DNA from: Sphaerimonospora cavernae
Lineage (GTDB): Bacteria > Actinomycetota > Actinomycetes > Streptosporangiales > Streptosporangiaceae
Direction: 5' to 3'
NCBI RefSeq assembly: GCF_042435035.1
Contig: NZ_JBHMQT010000032.1
Span: 1 to 64,000 of the forward strand
Length of the DNA stretch: 64,000 nt
In this document: in pieces, positions 44,906-54,352 of the stretch
Layout: every line of letters starts with the position of its first letter
How positions within the stretch are numbered: position 1 is the stretch's first letter
Notes under the pieces: model-generated
What the model saw: the letters and a program-made list of their open reading frames with translations, nothing else
Database searches by the model: none
What the model was told of the DNA's origin: nothing
Made by a program: the position numbers and the translations under genes

Positions 44906-46516
44906 TCAGTGCTGGGAGGCCTTCTCGGCGCCGAGGCCGGTGAGCGAGCGGACCTCGATCTCGGCGTACTTCGCCGCGTTGTGCTCCTTGCTGAGGATCG
45001 TCCCGAGGTATCCGGCGAGGAAGCCGATCGGGATCGACACGATGCCGGGGTTGGACAGCGGGAACCAGTGCCAGTCGGAGTCGGGGAACATCGACGTCGC
45101 CGCACCGGACACCACCGGCGAGAAGAAGACGAGGATGACCGACGCGATCAGACCGGCGTAGATCGCCGAGACCGCGCCCGCCGTGTTGAACCTCTTCCAG
45201 AAAAGGCTGTAGAGGATCGCGGGCAGGTTGCCGGAGGCCGCGACCGCGAAGGCCAGCGCGACCAGGAAGGCGACGTTCAGCGACTGGGCGAAGACGCTCA
45301 GCGCGATCGAGACCGCGCCGATCACGAAGGCGGAGATCCTGGCGACCACCACCTCCTGACGCTCGGTGGCGTTGCCGCGCTTGAACACGTGGGCGTACAG
45401 GTCGTGCGCGAAGCTGGAGGAGGACGCGAGCGTCAGCCCGGCGACCACGGCGAGGATCGTGGCGAACGCGACCGCCGCGATGACCGCGAGCAGGATCGTG
45501 CCGCCGACCTCGCCGAAGATCAGCTCACCCGCCTTCTGGGCGAGCTGCGGCGCGGCCGTGTTGCCCGTCTTGTCCTGCGCCACGATCGCGTCGCGGCCGA
45601 CCAGCGCGGCCGCGCCGAAGCCGAGCACCAGCGTGAGCAGGTAGAACACGCCGATGATGCCGATGCCCCACTGCACGGACTTGCGGGCGTCCTTCGCGGT
45701 GGGCACGGTGTAGAAGCGGATCAGGACGTGCGGCAGGCCGGCGGTGCCGAGCACCAGGGCCAGGCCCAGGCTGATCAGGTCGATCTTGCCGGCGAGTCCC
45801 TGGGCCTCGGTGCCGTACTTCAGACCGGGCTGCAGGAACGCCTCGCCCTTGCCGCTCTGCGCCGCGGCGTCGCCGAGCAGGCCCGACAGGTTGAACCCGA
45901 ACTTGCCGAGGACGAGCAGGGTGATCAGTGCGGCGCCGGTCATCAGCAGAACGGCCTTGACGATCTGCACCCAGGTGGTGCCCTTCATCCCACCGAAGAC
46001 CACGTAGATGATCATCAGCAGGCCGACCGCGATGATCGTCCAGATCTTCCCGGCCTCGGAGTGAACGCCCAGCAGCAGGCCGACCAGCGCGCCGGCGCCG
46101 ACCATCTGGGCCAGCAGGTAGAAGATGCTCACGACGATCGTGGACACCCCGGCCGCGGTGCGCACCGGGCGGGGCGACATCCGGAACGCGAGCACGTCGG
46201 CCATGGTGAACTTGCCGGAGTTGCGCATCAGCTCGGCGACGAGCAGCAGCGCCACCAGCCACGCCACCAGGAAGCCGATCGAGTAGAGGAACCCGTCGTA
46301 GCCGGACAGCGCGATGATGCCGGCGATGCCCAGGAACGACGCGGCCGACATGTAGTCGCCGCCGATCGCCAGGCCGTTCTGCAGGCCGCTGAACGACCGG
46401 CCGCCCGCGTAGTAGTCGGCGGCGGTCTTCGTGTTGCGGCCGGCCCAGAAAGTGATGCCGAGCGTGGCGGCGACGAAGACGACGAACAGGATCGTCGACA
46501 GGGTCTCGTGACTCAC
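44906..46516 (-). CDS. actP: Sodium:solute symporter, cation acetate/monocarboxylate type (ActP-like)
   Basis: A 536-aa symporter with about 13 hydrophobic helices. ADYYAGGRSFSGLQNGLAIGG and SAASFLGIAGIIALSGYDG are the signature of the ActP/YidE-like SSS branch; GTAGLPHVLIRFYTVPTAKDA and VVAGLTLASSSSFAHDLYAH follow. It would import acetate or a related acid with sodium. GTG 46516 overlaps the stop of the DUF485 gene by four bases, as in known actP loci. Confidence 0.92.
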   Translation of the reverse strand: MSHETLSTILFVVFVAATLGITFWAGRNTKTAADYYAGGRSFSGLQNGLAIGGDYMSAASFLGIAGIIALSGYDGFLYSIGFLVAWLVALLLVAELMRNSGKFTMADVLAFRMSPRPVRTAAGVSTIVVSIFYLLAQMVGAGALVGLLLGVHSEAGKIWTIIAVGLLMIIYVVFGGMKGTTWVQIVKAVLLMTGAALITLLVLGKFGFNLSGLLGDAAAQSGKGEAFLQPGLKYGTEAQGLAGKIDLISLGLALVLGTAGLPHVLIRFYTVPTAKDARKSVQWGIGIIGVFYLLTLVLGFGAAALVGRDAIVAQDKTGNTAAPQLAQKAGELIFGEVGGTILLAVIAAVAFATILAVVAGLTLASSSSFAHDLYAHVFKRGNATERQEVVVARISAFVIGAVSIALSVFAQSLNVAFLVALAFAVAASGNLPAILYSLFWKRFNTAGAVSAIYAGLIASVILVFFSPVVSGAATSMFPDSDWHWFPLSNPGIVSIPIGFLAGYLGTILSKEHNAAKYAEIEVRSLTGLGAEKASQH

Positions 46517-46833
46517 TTGTCCTCCTCCTCGGCACGCAACTCGTCGGCGATCGGGTCCAGCTTGGCGGCCGCGTGCCGCGAGTACAGCCAGGCGATCAGG
46601 AACGTCGAGACGAACTGCAGGATCCCGAACAGCAGGGCCACGTTGAAGTGGCCGAACAGCGTGGTCCCCATGAAGTCGCGGGCGAAGCCCGACAGCAGCA
46701 CGTACAGCAGGTACCACACCAGGAACGCGACAGTCATCGGGAAGGCCCAGGAGCGGTAGCGCCGGCGCAACTCCTGGAACCGTTCACCCGCCTGTATCCG
46801 CTCGTAGACCGATGAATCATGCTGAACGGTCAC
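46513..46833 (-). CDS. DUF485 membrane protein
   Basis: A 106-aa two-helix membrane protein of the DUF485 family (FQELRRRYRSWAFPMTVAF, FGHFNVALLFGILQFVSTF and a C-terminal cytoplasmic tail). These are always found beside ActP-type symporters and are thought to be accessory subunits. GTG 46833 follows GAAGGAGGGCAC. The symporter is translationally coupled. Confidence 0.9.
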   Translation of the reverse strand: MTVQHDSSVYERIQAGERFQELRRRYRSWAFPMTVAFLVWYLLYVLLSGFARDFMGTTLFGHFNVALLFGILQFVSTFLIAWLYSRHAAAKLDPIADELRAEEEDK

Positions 46834-46995
46834 GTGCCCTCCTTCGACAGTGATCTGGATCACCTCAACGTATGAGCCCGCTCCCAGCCCTTTCGAGACC
46901 CGCACGGCGACGCGTCGCCCAGCCGTACCGCCCGGTCGTTCACATGAGAAGCACGTGCGACGAAAGGTCGATCCCGCGCGCCGAACGGTCGAGCC

Positions 46996-48471
46996 TCAGA
47001 CCGAGCGCGGACGCCAGTCGCCACGGTCGACGTTCAGCGTCTCGGGGGTGTGCAGGCGGACCATCGTCCTGGCCACGCCGGGCGGCACCCGCGACGGCGT
47101 GAGCAGGGAGACCAGGATCATCACCGCGAACGCCACAGGCACCGTCCAGGCCGCCGGCTGGGACAGCAGCGCGCCCGTCCAGCCGTCGTACGGCCCGCCG
47201 GTGATGGTGGCGAGCACGGCGACACAGGCGAGCCCACCCCCGACGAGCAGTCCCGCCATCGCCCCGGCCGTGGTAAGCCTGCGCCACCAGATGCCCAGCA
47301 CGAGCAGCGGGCAGAACGACGAGGCGGCCACCGCGAACGCCAGCCCGACCACGGTGGCGACCGGCAGCGACCTGGCGGTCCCCGCCAGCACGAACGGCAC
47401 GACGACGGCGAGGACCGTGGCGATCCGGAACGAGCGCACCCCGCCGCGCAGGATGTCCTGCGCGATCACGCCCGCCACCGACACCGTCAGCCCCGACGAC
47501 GTCGACAGGAACGCGGCGAACGCTCCCGCCGTGACCAGCGCGGTCAGCAGTTCGCCCAGCGTCCCGCCGATCACCCGGTCGGGCAGCGCGATGACCACCG
47601 TGTCGCTCTCCGGCAGGCCGTACACCCGGCCGAGGTAGCCGTAGGCGGCGGGGATCAGGTAGAAGGCGCCGAGCAGGCTCAGCACCACCAGCGTCGTCCG
47701 GCGGGCCGCCCGCCCGTCGGGGTTGGTGTAGAAGCGCACGAGCACGTGCGGCAGCCCCATGGTCCCGAGGAACGTCGCCAGGATCAGCGAGTACGTCTCG
47801 TACACCACGTGGTCGCGGCCGTGCAGCGGCAGCGCCCACGTGTCACCCGGGGCGAGCCCCGGCGCGCCGTCGGCCCGCCAGGCGAGCAGCATGAACACCA
47901 GCGGCACCGCGAGCGCGGTGAGCTTCAGCCAGTACTGGAACGCCTGGACGAACGTGATCGACCGCATCCCGCCCGACAGGACGTTGACCGCGACCACGAC
48001 GGCCACCAGCAGGCAGCCCGTCCAGGCGGGCGCGCCCGTGATCGTACGGAAGACCAGCCCGGCGCTCTGGAACTGCGGCATCAGATAGAGCCAGCCGATC
48101 AGCACGACCAGCACGCTGGAGACCCGGCGCACGGTCATCGACTCGAGTCGCGCCTCGGCGAAGTCCGGCAGCGTGTACGCCCCCGACCGGCGCAGCGGGG
48201 CCGACACGAGGACCAGCAGCACGAGATAGCCGCCGGTCCAGCCGACCGGCAGCCAGAGCATGTCGGCGCCGTGCGCGAGGATCAGCCCGGCGATGCCGAG
48301 GAACGACGCGGCCGACAGATATTCGCCGCCGATCGCCGACGCGTTCCACAGGGGTGAGACCGTCCGGGACGCGACGTAGAAATCCGAGGTCGTGCGCGAG
48401 AAGCGGATGCCGAACGCGCCGATCAGGACCGTCGCCAGCAGCACGATGACGACCGCGGTGATGCCGCTCAC
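46996..48471 (-). CDS. Second sodium:solute symporter (ActP-like)
   Basis: A 491-aa SSS-family transporter sharing the order of segments with the first symporter: SDFYVASRTVSPLWNASAIG, LSAASFLGIAGLILAHGADM, GTMGLPHVLVRFYTNPDGRA and FLSTSSGLTVSVAGVIAQD. It is shorter and diverged, so it may carry a different monocarboxylate. It overlaps the upstream DUF485-like gene (GTGA at 48468-48471). Confidence 0.9.
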   Translation of the reverse strand: MSGITAVVIVLLATVLIGAFGIRFSRTTSDFYVASRTVSPLWNASAIGGEYLSAASFLGIAGLILAHGADMLWLPVGWTGGYLVLLVLVSAPLRRSGAYTLPDFAEARLESMTVRRVSSVLVVLIGWLYLMPQFQSAGLVFRTITGAPAWTGCLLVAVVVAVNVLSGGMRSITFVQAFQYWLKLTALAVPLVFMLLAWRADGAPGLAPGDTWALPLHGRDHVVYETYSLILATFLGTMGLPHVLVRFYTNPDGRAARRTTLVVLSLLGAFYLIPAAYGYLGRVYGLPESDTVVIALPDRVIGGTLGELLTALVTAGAFAAFLSTSSGLTVSVAGVIAQDILRGGVRSFRIATVLAVVVPFVLAGTARSLPVATVVGLAFAVAASSFCPLLVLGIWWRRLTTAGAMAGLLVGGGLACVAVLATITGGPYDGWTGALLSQPAAWTVPVAFAVMILVSLLTPSRVPPGVARTMVRLHTPETLNVDRGDWRPRSV

Positions 48472-48878
48472 TCAGCATCCGCCGGGTCCGCGACCGGGTC
48501 CGCCGGGGCGACCGGGTCCACGATCTCGGCGAAGTCCCGCTCGCCCCGCTCGGCCTGCCGGACGTAGAGCCACGCGCCGACCACGAAGGCGGGGTAGATG
48601 AACCCGGCCAGCACCGCCCACGCGAGCGGCACGCCCAGCAGCCGTACCTCGCCCAGCTCGGGGACCAGCAGGAACAGCAGCGGCAGTCCGCCCACCACGC
48701 AGGCGAGCAGGGTGCAGACGAACAGCGCCAGGCGGAACTGGGTCCGCACCAGCGACCGCATGTAAACCTCGCCGAGTTGGGTCTGCTCGTCTATCTCGCG
48801 GGTCAGCGGATGGCGGGGGCGGCGCGCGGCGCCGGTACGCGGACTGGTCACCACGACCCGGCGCGGCTTCCCGCTCAT
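48468..48878 (-). CDS. DUF485-like membrane protein
   Basis: A 136-aa protein with two transmembrane helices (FRLALFVCTLLACVVGGLP and AWAVLAGFIYPAFVVGAWL) and a basic N-terminal tail, an acidic Asp/Pro-rich end. It matches the DUF485 partner of the second symporter in size and position but is more diverged. The symporter start overlaps its stop by four bases. Confidence 0.8.
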   Translation of the reverse strand: MSGKPRRVVVTSPRTGAARRPRHPLTREIDEQTQLGEVYMRSLVRTQFRLALFVCTLLACVVGGLPLLFLLVPELGEVRLLGVPLAWAVLAGFIYPAFVVGAWLYVRQAERGERDFAEIVDPVAPADPVADPADAE

Positions 48879-48916
48879 CGCGCACCCATCGGCTCACCCA
48901 TCGCACTCAGCATGAC

Positions 48917-49672
48917 TCATCCGTCCCGCTTGGCCCGGCGGGCACGACGCACGAGGAGATCGCGTAGCTCCCGGGTATGACGGCGGCTGACCGGGATCTC
49001 GGTCTCCCCGACCCGTACGACGCACTTGCCGGAGTCTATGTGCAGCTCGTCGATGTGCTTGACCGCGACGAGATGGCTGCGATGGACCCGCAGGAAGCCC
49101 GCCGTCGCCCAGCGCTCCTCCAGCGTGGCCAGCGGGATGCGCACCAGGTGACTGCCGCTCGCCGTGTGCAGCCGGGCGTAGTCGCCCTGGGCCTCGACGT
49201 ACCGCACCTCGGTGCTCGCCACGAAGCGGGTGACCCCGCCCAGCTCCACCGGGATCGTGTCCACCTCCTGGCCCTCTGACGAGTCGGTACGGCTCCCGCA
49301 CACGCGCCTGATCGCCTCGGCCAGACGCTCGGGCCTGACGGGCTTGAGCAGGTAGTCCTCGGCCTTGAGCTCGAACGCGTCGACCGCGTGATCGTCGTAC
49401 GCGGTCACGAACACGATCTTCGGGGGCCGGGTGAACCTGGTCAGCAGCCGGCCGAGCACGACGCCGTCGAGGCCCCGCATCCGGATGTCGAGGAACACGG
49501 CCTCGACGGGCCGGCCGTCCGCCATCGCTCGATCGAGCAGCTTCAGCGCGGCGGCCCCGTCACGGGCGGTCAGCACGTCTCCGATCCGCGGGTCGGCCCG
49601 CAACAAGTAGGCGAGATCCTCCAACGCGGGCTGCTCGTCGTCCACCGCCAGGACGCGCAGGCCGGTCACCAC
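48917..49672 (-). CDS. LytTR-family response regulator
   Basis: A 251-aa response regulator. The receiver has the acidic pair DDE (residues 11-13), phosphoacceptor Asp62 (VFLDIRMRG) and Lys in LKPV. The C-terminal LytTR DNA-binding domain is recognised by RYVEAQGDYARLHT, FLRVHRSHLV and VRVGETEIPVSRR. The two DUF485/symporter pairs lie directly downstream, and its partner kinase lies upstream beyond the Uma2 gene. Such regulators respond to carboxylic acids and control their transporters; here this is inferred from position. GTG 49672 or 49669. Confidence 0.92.
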   Translation of the reverse strand: MVTGLRVLAVDDEQPALEDLAYLLRADPRIGDVLTARDGAAALKLLDRAMADGRPVEAVFLDIRMRGLDGVVLGRLLTRFTRPPKIVFVTAYDDHAVDAFELKAEDYLLKPVRPERLAEAIRRVCGSRTDSSEGQEVDTIPVELGGVTRFVASTEVRYVEAQGDYARLHTASGSHLVRIPLATLEERWATAGFLRVHRSHLVAVKHIDELHIDSGKCVVRVGETEIPVSRRHTRELRDLLVRRARRAKRDG

Positions 49673-49796
49673 ACACCCCTCTCACCGCCGACGATCCCCT
49701 AGAGAGTGATGACCCGGGCACTGGAAAGTCAACGACTCTCACCATCACGACAGGGTTACGTCCGATGTCAGGAGCGGTACGGGCATCGCCGGCGGA

Positions 49797-50387
49797 TCAG
49801 GTCCGGCGGCGCAGCAGGGTGGCGGGGTCCACGGTGACCCGGAACGGCTCGGTGATGGTGACCGGACCGCCGGCCAGGACGTTGTGCCTCTCCTGGTACT
49901 CCCCGGCGACGAGTTCGAAGGCGATCAGTCGCGGCTCCGACTGGTCGAGACGGACCACCCAGTAGTAGGGGATGCCGATGCCCGCGTACACCTGCCGCTT
50001 GGTGATCATGTCGCGGGTGACGGCGTCCTTGCCGGTGATCTCGATGGCGAGCAGGATGTCGTGGCCGGTGAGCAGGTCGTACCCACCCTCGGTCAATTTG
50101 TAGGGGATCGTGACGAGGTCCGGACTGCGATAGCCGGGGTGCGGGCCGGGGATATCGACATCGAGCGGTCCGAGGGTGACCACGTCCAGCCCCGCGTCCT
50201 CTGCGGCATCATCGAGAAGACGCATGAGTCGGTTGGCGACGTACTGGTGCTCGGGTGCGGGGGAGTTCATGACCAGGAGGTTCCCGTCCTCGATCTCGTA
50301 CCGGAATCCTTCCGGCAGGTCGCGCGTGTCCTCCCGGGTCCATGGGTAGAGCGGCCCGTGCTGGCCGAACTCGATCGTCATAGTCAT
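49797..50387 (-). CDS. Uma2-family (DUF820) putative endonuclease
   Basis: A 196-aa PD-(D/E)XK fold protein. The catalytic pattern is RSPDLVTIP and LAIEITGKD with VYAGIGIPYYWVVRLDQ, the Uma2 signature. Cellular function is unknown; Uma2 genes spread widely through actinomycete and cyanobacterial genomes. It sits between the histidine kinase and the LytTR regulator. ATG 50387 has AGGACCTACC-type purines upstream on its own strand. Confidence 0.9.
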   Translation of the reverse strand: MTMTIEFGQHGPLYPWTREDTRDLPEGFRYEIEDGNLLVMNSPAPEHQYVANRLMRLLDDAAEDAGLDVVTLGPLDVDIPGPHPGYRSPDLVTIPYKLTEGGYDLLTGHDILLAIEITGKDAVTRDMITKRQVYAGIGIPYYWVVRLDQSEPRLIAFELVAGEYQERHNVLAGGPVTITEPFRVTVDPATLLRRRT

Positions 50388-50504
50388 CAGGGTAGGTCCT
50401 CCGGGCGTCGTGCGGCCTGACCAGGAGAGACGCTATACGTAATCAATTGGATACGTACAGTGTTTCGAATGGTAAAGGTTCGCAGTGGTAAAGGATCACC
50501 CGGG

Positions 50505-51680
50505 TCAGGCCGAGACGGCCGGGTGGTATTTGGGGAGCCGGAGCGTGACCTTGGTGCCGGCGCCGGGGGCGGTCTCCACCACCAGGCCGTACTCGTCGCC
50601 GTAGACCTGGCGGAGCCGCTCGTCCACGTTGGCCAGGCCGACCCCGCTGCCGCCCGTGCCGGAGCGGTCCTCCCCCGCCAGCACCCGCCGCAGGCGTTCG
50701 GGATCCATGCCGGCGCCGTCGTCCTCCACGCTGATGGCGCATTCGGCGCCCGCGTCCTCCGCGATGATCGTGATCCGGCCGACGCCCTCGAGGCCGTGCC
50801 GTACCGCGTTCTCGATGAGCGGCTGCAGGCACAGGAACGGCACGGCGACGGCGAGCACCTCCGGCGCGATGCGCAGCGTCACCTGGAGCTGGTCGCCGAA
50901 CCTCGCCCGCTCCAGCGTGAGATAGCGGTCGATCGACCGCAGTTCCTCGGCGAGCGTGGTGAAGTCCCCGTGACGGCGGAAGGAGTATCGGGTGAAGTCG
51001 GCGAACTCGAGCAGCAGCTCGCGGGCTCGTTCGGGGTCGGTCCGGACGAACGAGGCGATCGTGGTCAGCGAGTTGTAGATGAAATGCGGCGAGATCTGCG
51101 CACGCAGCGCCCTGACCTCGGCCTCCATCAGCATGGTGCGCGACCGGTCGAGCTCGGCCAACTCGAGTTGGGAGTCGACCCAGCGCGCCACCTCCTGCGC
51201 CGCCCTGACAAGGCCGGCGGAGGCATGATCGCCGTACACCGCGAGCGAGCCGACCACGCGGTCGTCGGTCGTGAGCGGTACGACCACGGCGTGCCGGACG
51301 GGGCACTCGGGCGACCCGCAGTCGAGCGGGAGCACCTGGGTCCTGCCGTCCTCCAGCGTGGCTCCGGCGTGCCCGAACGCCTCACCGGCGTGGTGCTCCC
51401 CCGCGCCGTCGTAGACGAGCAGCTCATCCCGATCGGTGATCGCGATGGCCGGAGACCCGAGCAGCTCCCGCAGGTGGCGCGACGCCCTGAGCGCGCCGGC
51501 CTGGGTCAGCCCGGCCCGCAGGGGCGGCGCCGCGAGTGAGGCCGTGTGCAGGGTCTCGAACGTCGCCCGCTCGGCCGGACCGCTGCCGAGGTCGCGGCGG
51601 CCGCGCAACACCCGCCACAACACCACGGCGGGCACCCCGATGAGCGCGGCGACGACCAGAGCGGCTACGACGGGTTCCAC
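50505..51680 (-). CDS. LytS-type sensor histidine kinase
   Basis: A 391-aa membrane-tethered kinase. One N-terminal helix (residues about 4-24) is followed by a GAF-like domain, then the dimerisation/phosphoacceptor box LRAQISPHFIYNSL (His199) and an ATPase domain with NAVRHG, DDGAGM and GVGLANVDERL. This matches the LytS/YpdA class that pairs with LytTR regulators. ATG 51680. The sensor has a single helix rather than the multi-helix LytS domain, so the signal may be cytoplasmic. Confidence 0.92.
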   Translation of the reverse strand: MEPVVAALVVAALIGVPAVVLWRVLRGRRDLGSGPAERATFETLHTASLAAPPLRAGLTQAGALRASRHLRELLGSPAIAITDRDELLVYDGAGEHHAGEAFGHAGATLEDGRTQVLPLDCGSPECPVRHAVVVPLTTDDRVVGSLAVYGDHASAGLVRAAQEVARWVDSQLELAELDRSRTMLMEAEVRALRAQISPHFIYNSLTTIASFVRTDPERARELLLEFADFTRYSFRRHGDFTTLAEELRSIDRYLTLERARFGDQLQVTLRIAPEVLAVAVPFLCLQPLIENAVRHGLEGVGRITIIAEDAGAECAISVEDDGAGMDPERLRRVLAGEDRSGTGGSGVGLANVDERLRQVYGDEYGLVVETAPGAGTKVTLRLPKYHPAVSA

Positions 51681-51711
51681 GCCGCCGGAGCCTACTCGGT
51701 CACCTCCCCGG

Positions 51712-52578
51712 CTACGTGAACAGCCCGGTGAGGCCCCGGCGCCCCCTTCTGGCCGGCCGCGTCACGCGGGCCATTCGCGCCATGCGCCGCATCCGCGCCA
51801 TGCCGGCGCTCCGCACCGATCCGCGCATGGGCGTGCGGCCGATGCCCGGTATGCCTCGCATGCCGAAGATGTTGCGCAGACCCGACATCCGGCGGAGGCC
51901 AGACCCTCGCCGCAGGCCAGAAATCCGGCGCAAGCCGGACCCTCGCCGCAGGCCAGAAATCCGGCGCAGGCCCGACGTCCGCCGCAGGCCAGCCATCTGA
52001 CGTGAACCAGATATGTGACGTAGACCGAACATCCGGCGCAGGCCCGAGACACCGCGGGTGCCCTGGACGGCCATCTTCGGTGTGGTCCGCCGGTTCCGGG
52101 CCATCCGGGTGATCCCGCGTAGGATCATGAGCCCGGCGGCCAGCGTGCCTGCCCCCGTCGCGGCCGTCATCGGCCGCCGCCTGGCCTGCTCCGTGACCTT
52201 GCCGGCCGCCCCCTTGACCGGCTCGGGCGTGACCGCCCGCACCCTGTCGGCCACCCCGGCGGCCTTCTCCCGCGCCAGCGTGGCGGTCGCGTGCATCCGC
52301 TCCTGCGCCCGGCCCTTCAAGTCGGCTTTGGCGGCGAGGGCCTCGATGGTGTCGCCGAGGTCGTCGCGCGTCCGCTCGATGTCCTCGCGCACTCTGGTGA
52401 CGTCGTCCCCCGGATTGCCACGCTGACGGCTGCGCTCGTGCTGCGCCGGCGGAGCGTCGAGGAGTTGCGGTACGGCGTTCCGCGACTCGGCTTCCGTCAC
52501 CGGTTCGGCGACGTCCTGTCTATGTACTCCCATGCGTCCGGCAGTGGTCCGAGCACTTCCGGGATCGGTCTCGGTCAT
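51712..52578 (-). CDS. DUF3618-type protein with long GLRR-repeat tail
   Basis: A 288-aa protein. Residues about 55-100 carry the DUF3618 segment (VREDIERTRDDLGDTIEALA, DLKGRAQ). A hydrophobic helix (TGAGTLAAGLMILRG) follows. The last 140 residues are strongly basic and repetitive, with about ten copies of a 5-residue GLRRxS-type unit then RMARM repeats. ATG 52578 overlaps the holin-family gene's stop (ATGA). Such pairs are common in actinomycetes; the Arg-rich tail is unusual and could bind nucleic acid or the cell envelope. Confidence 0.75.
   Translation of the reverse strand: MTETDPGSARTTAGRMGVHRQDVAEPVTEAESRNAVPQLLDAPPAQHERSRQRGNPGDDVTRVREDIERTRDDLGDTIEALAAKADLKGRAQERMHATATLAREKAAGVADRVRAVTPEPVKGAAGKVTEQARRRPMTAATGAGTLAAGLMILRGITRMARNRRTTPKMAVQGTRGVSGLRRMFGLRHISGSRQMAGLRRTSGLRRISGLRRGSGLRRISGLRRGSGLRRMSGLRNIFGMRGIPGIGRTPMRGSVRSAGMARMRRMARMARVTRPARRGRRGLTGLFT
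51855..52060 (-). repeat. Degenerate tandem repeats encoding the GLRRxS units
   Basis: Roughly 15-bp units of the kind CGGCGCAGGCCCGAC recur about ten times across this stretch. They encode the GLRR repeats at the C-terminus of the DUF3618-type protein and vary mainly at the fifth residue (I, G, T, M). Confidence 0.8.
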
Positions 52579-52973
52579 CTGCGTACGCTCTCCTTCATCA
52601 TTTCGAGATCCGTCTTGAGGCTCTGGATCGTCTGGTCCGGGGTCGGCCTGGTGACCTGGGACACCTGCTGCTTGCCCATGAGGCCGAGCAGTCCGGCCAC
52701 CAGCAGCAGCCCGACGCCCACGATCAGGGCACTCGCCCACGTGGGCATCACCAGGGCCAGCCCCAGGATCGCGGCGGCCACCAGGGCCGCGGCCCCGAGC
52801 AGCGCGACCACTCCCGCGCCACCGAGCAGCCCGGCTCCGGTCCCGGCCCGCTTTCCCTTCTGCGTCATCTCCAGCCGCGCCAGCCGCAGCTCGTCGCGCA
52901 CCAGGCGTGAGACGTCATCGGACAGCCTCCGGACGAGCTCGCCGGTGGACAGCGTTTCCACTTGGTTGGTCAT
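52575..52973 (-). CDS. Actinobacterial holin-superfamily (DUF1469) membrane protein
   Basis: A 132-aa protein with an amphipathic N-terminal helix (LVRRLSDDVSRLVRDELRLA), two membrane helices (LLGGAGVVALLGAAALVAA and ALIVGVGLLLVAGLLGLMG) and a cytoplasmic tail. The layout matches the DUF1469/phage holin superfamily 3 family. Coupled to the DUF3618-type gene. Function unknown; linked in the literature to envelope stress proteins. Confidence 0.85.
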   Translation of the reverse strand: MTNQVETLSTGELVRRLSDDVSRLVRDELRLARLEMTQKGKRAGTGAGLLGGAGVVALLGAAALVAAAILGLALVMPTWASALIVGVGLLLVAGLLGLMGKQQVSQVTRPTPDQTIQSLKTDLEMMKESVRR

Positions 52974-53269
52974 GGACTGCCTCCCTTCCGGATTGGGGAG
53001 CGCCTACCCCCAGCCGAGAGGCCTAACCACGGCCCCGCGCAGGGCCGACTCGCTCGCGGCGGAAGATGAAATTTTCAGTAACGCGACGGCGAGGCATTCC
53101 CCATGCCGGGCAAAAGGCCAGCCCTCGATCGGAACGGCGCGAACGCCGTACCGTCGCCCGTGACCCGCACCCCCGCCTGACCTTCCCAGCAGACCGCCTC
53201 CCCCGGGCGGGCCCGTCTCCGGGGAAGGCGGGCATCCATTTTGTCGCTCTTTACGGCTGACGCCCCGGA

Positions 53270-54223
53270 TCAACCGCTGGTGATCGTGACGGTCTGGGGG
53301 GACTCGTCGACGTGGAGGGTGAAGATGTCGGGACGGCCGTAGTGGCCGGTGGCGTCGAAATCGAAGCGGGCGCGAGCGAGGTCGTCGAGGTCGAGCTCGG
53401 CGGTCAGGATGCCCTCACCTCCGCGCAGCGGCCCGGCCAGGACCTCGCCGAGCGGGGAGACGATGACGGAGCCGCCGCCGATCAGGACGGTGTCGGGCTC
53501 GTCACCCTGAACAGGGTGCAGGTCGGCGGGCAGGGCGTCGCGACGCAGGTACTGGCTGGCGCAGAGGACGAAGCAGCGGCCCTCCAGGGCGATGTGGCGC
53601 ATCGTGGCCTGCCAGGCATCGCGGTCGTCCACCGTCGGTGCACACCACAGGTCGACGCCTTTGGCGTACATCGCCGTGCGGAACAGCGGCATGTAGTTCT
53701 CCCAGCAGATCGCCGCACCGAGGCGGGCGATGCCGGTGTCGATGACGGGAAGGGTGGAGCCGTCGCCCTGGCCCCACAGGTAGCGCTCGGCGGCGGTCGG
53801 CATCAACTTGCGGTGCAGTCCCAGGTAGCCGTCGGGGCCGAAGAAGAGCGCCACGCAGTACAGCGTGCCGCCCCGGCGTTCGACCGCGCCGACCACGGCG
53901 TGGCAGCCGAGCTCCCTGGTGAGTGCGGCCAGTGCCCCGACCTCGGGGCCGGGGATCTCGACCGCGGCGGCGTGGTAGCGACGGAACAGGTCACGCCCGG
54001 CCGAGGTGCGGCTGCCGACCGTGATGCCGAAGTCCAGGCCCTTGGGGTAGCCGCCGAGGAACGCCTCCGGCAGTACGACGACCCGGGCGCCGCGGCCGAT
54101 GACGGCCTCGCGGATCAGTTCCTCGGCTCGGGCCAGCGCGGCCGGCGTGTCGAACAAGGGAGCGGCCGCCTGGACGACGGCGACGGTCACGGTGCGCTGG
54201 GGTTCAGAGGAGGCGGAGGTCAT
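53270..54223 (-). CDS. Nitrilase
   Basis: A 317-aa nitrilase hydrolysing nitriles to acids and ammonia. The catalytic triad is complete: Glu53 (VLPEAFLGGYP), Lys139 (LHRKLMPTAAER) and Cys173 (GAAICWENYMPL). Length fits the family. ATG 54223 is used because the frame upstream has no better start; the ribosome site is weak. It is divergent from the acidic protein, so the shared region 54224-54352 must hold both promoters. Confidence 0.93.
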   Translation of the reverse strand: MTSASSEPQRTVTVAVVQAAAPLFDTPAALARAEELIREAVIGRGARVVVLPEAFLGGYPKGLDFGITVGSRTSAGRDLFRRYHAAAVEIPGPEVGALAALTRELGCHAVVGAVERRGGTLYCVALFFGPDGYLGLHRKLMPTAAERYLWGQGDGSTLPVIDTGIARLGAAICWENYMPLFRTAMYAKGVDLWCAPTVDDRDAWQATMRHIALEGRCFVLCASQYLRRDALPADLHPVQGDEPDTVLIGGGSVIVSPLGEVLAGPLRGGEGILTAELDLDDLARARFDFDATGHYGRPDIFTLHVDESPQTVTITSG

Positions 54224-54352
54224 GCCGTCGAGGATAGAAACTCTTCGGCCGTCGCGCTCCACTCGATCATCCACTTCGATCGCTCTTCGAGCTGCGCCTG
54301 TCAGGTGGCGTGCGATCACCCAACTGCCGCGACGACATCTGGAGACGTTGCC

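Noticed and set aside
44264..46759. Long plus-strand frame opposite TetR, ActP and DUF485
   Set aside because: Antisense shadow with Asp/Gln/Arg/Gly-rich low complexity and no ribosome site.
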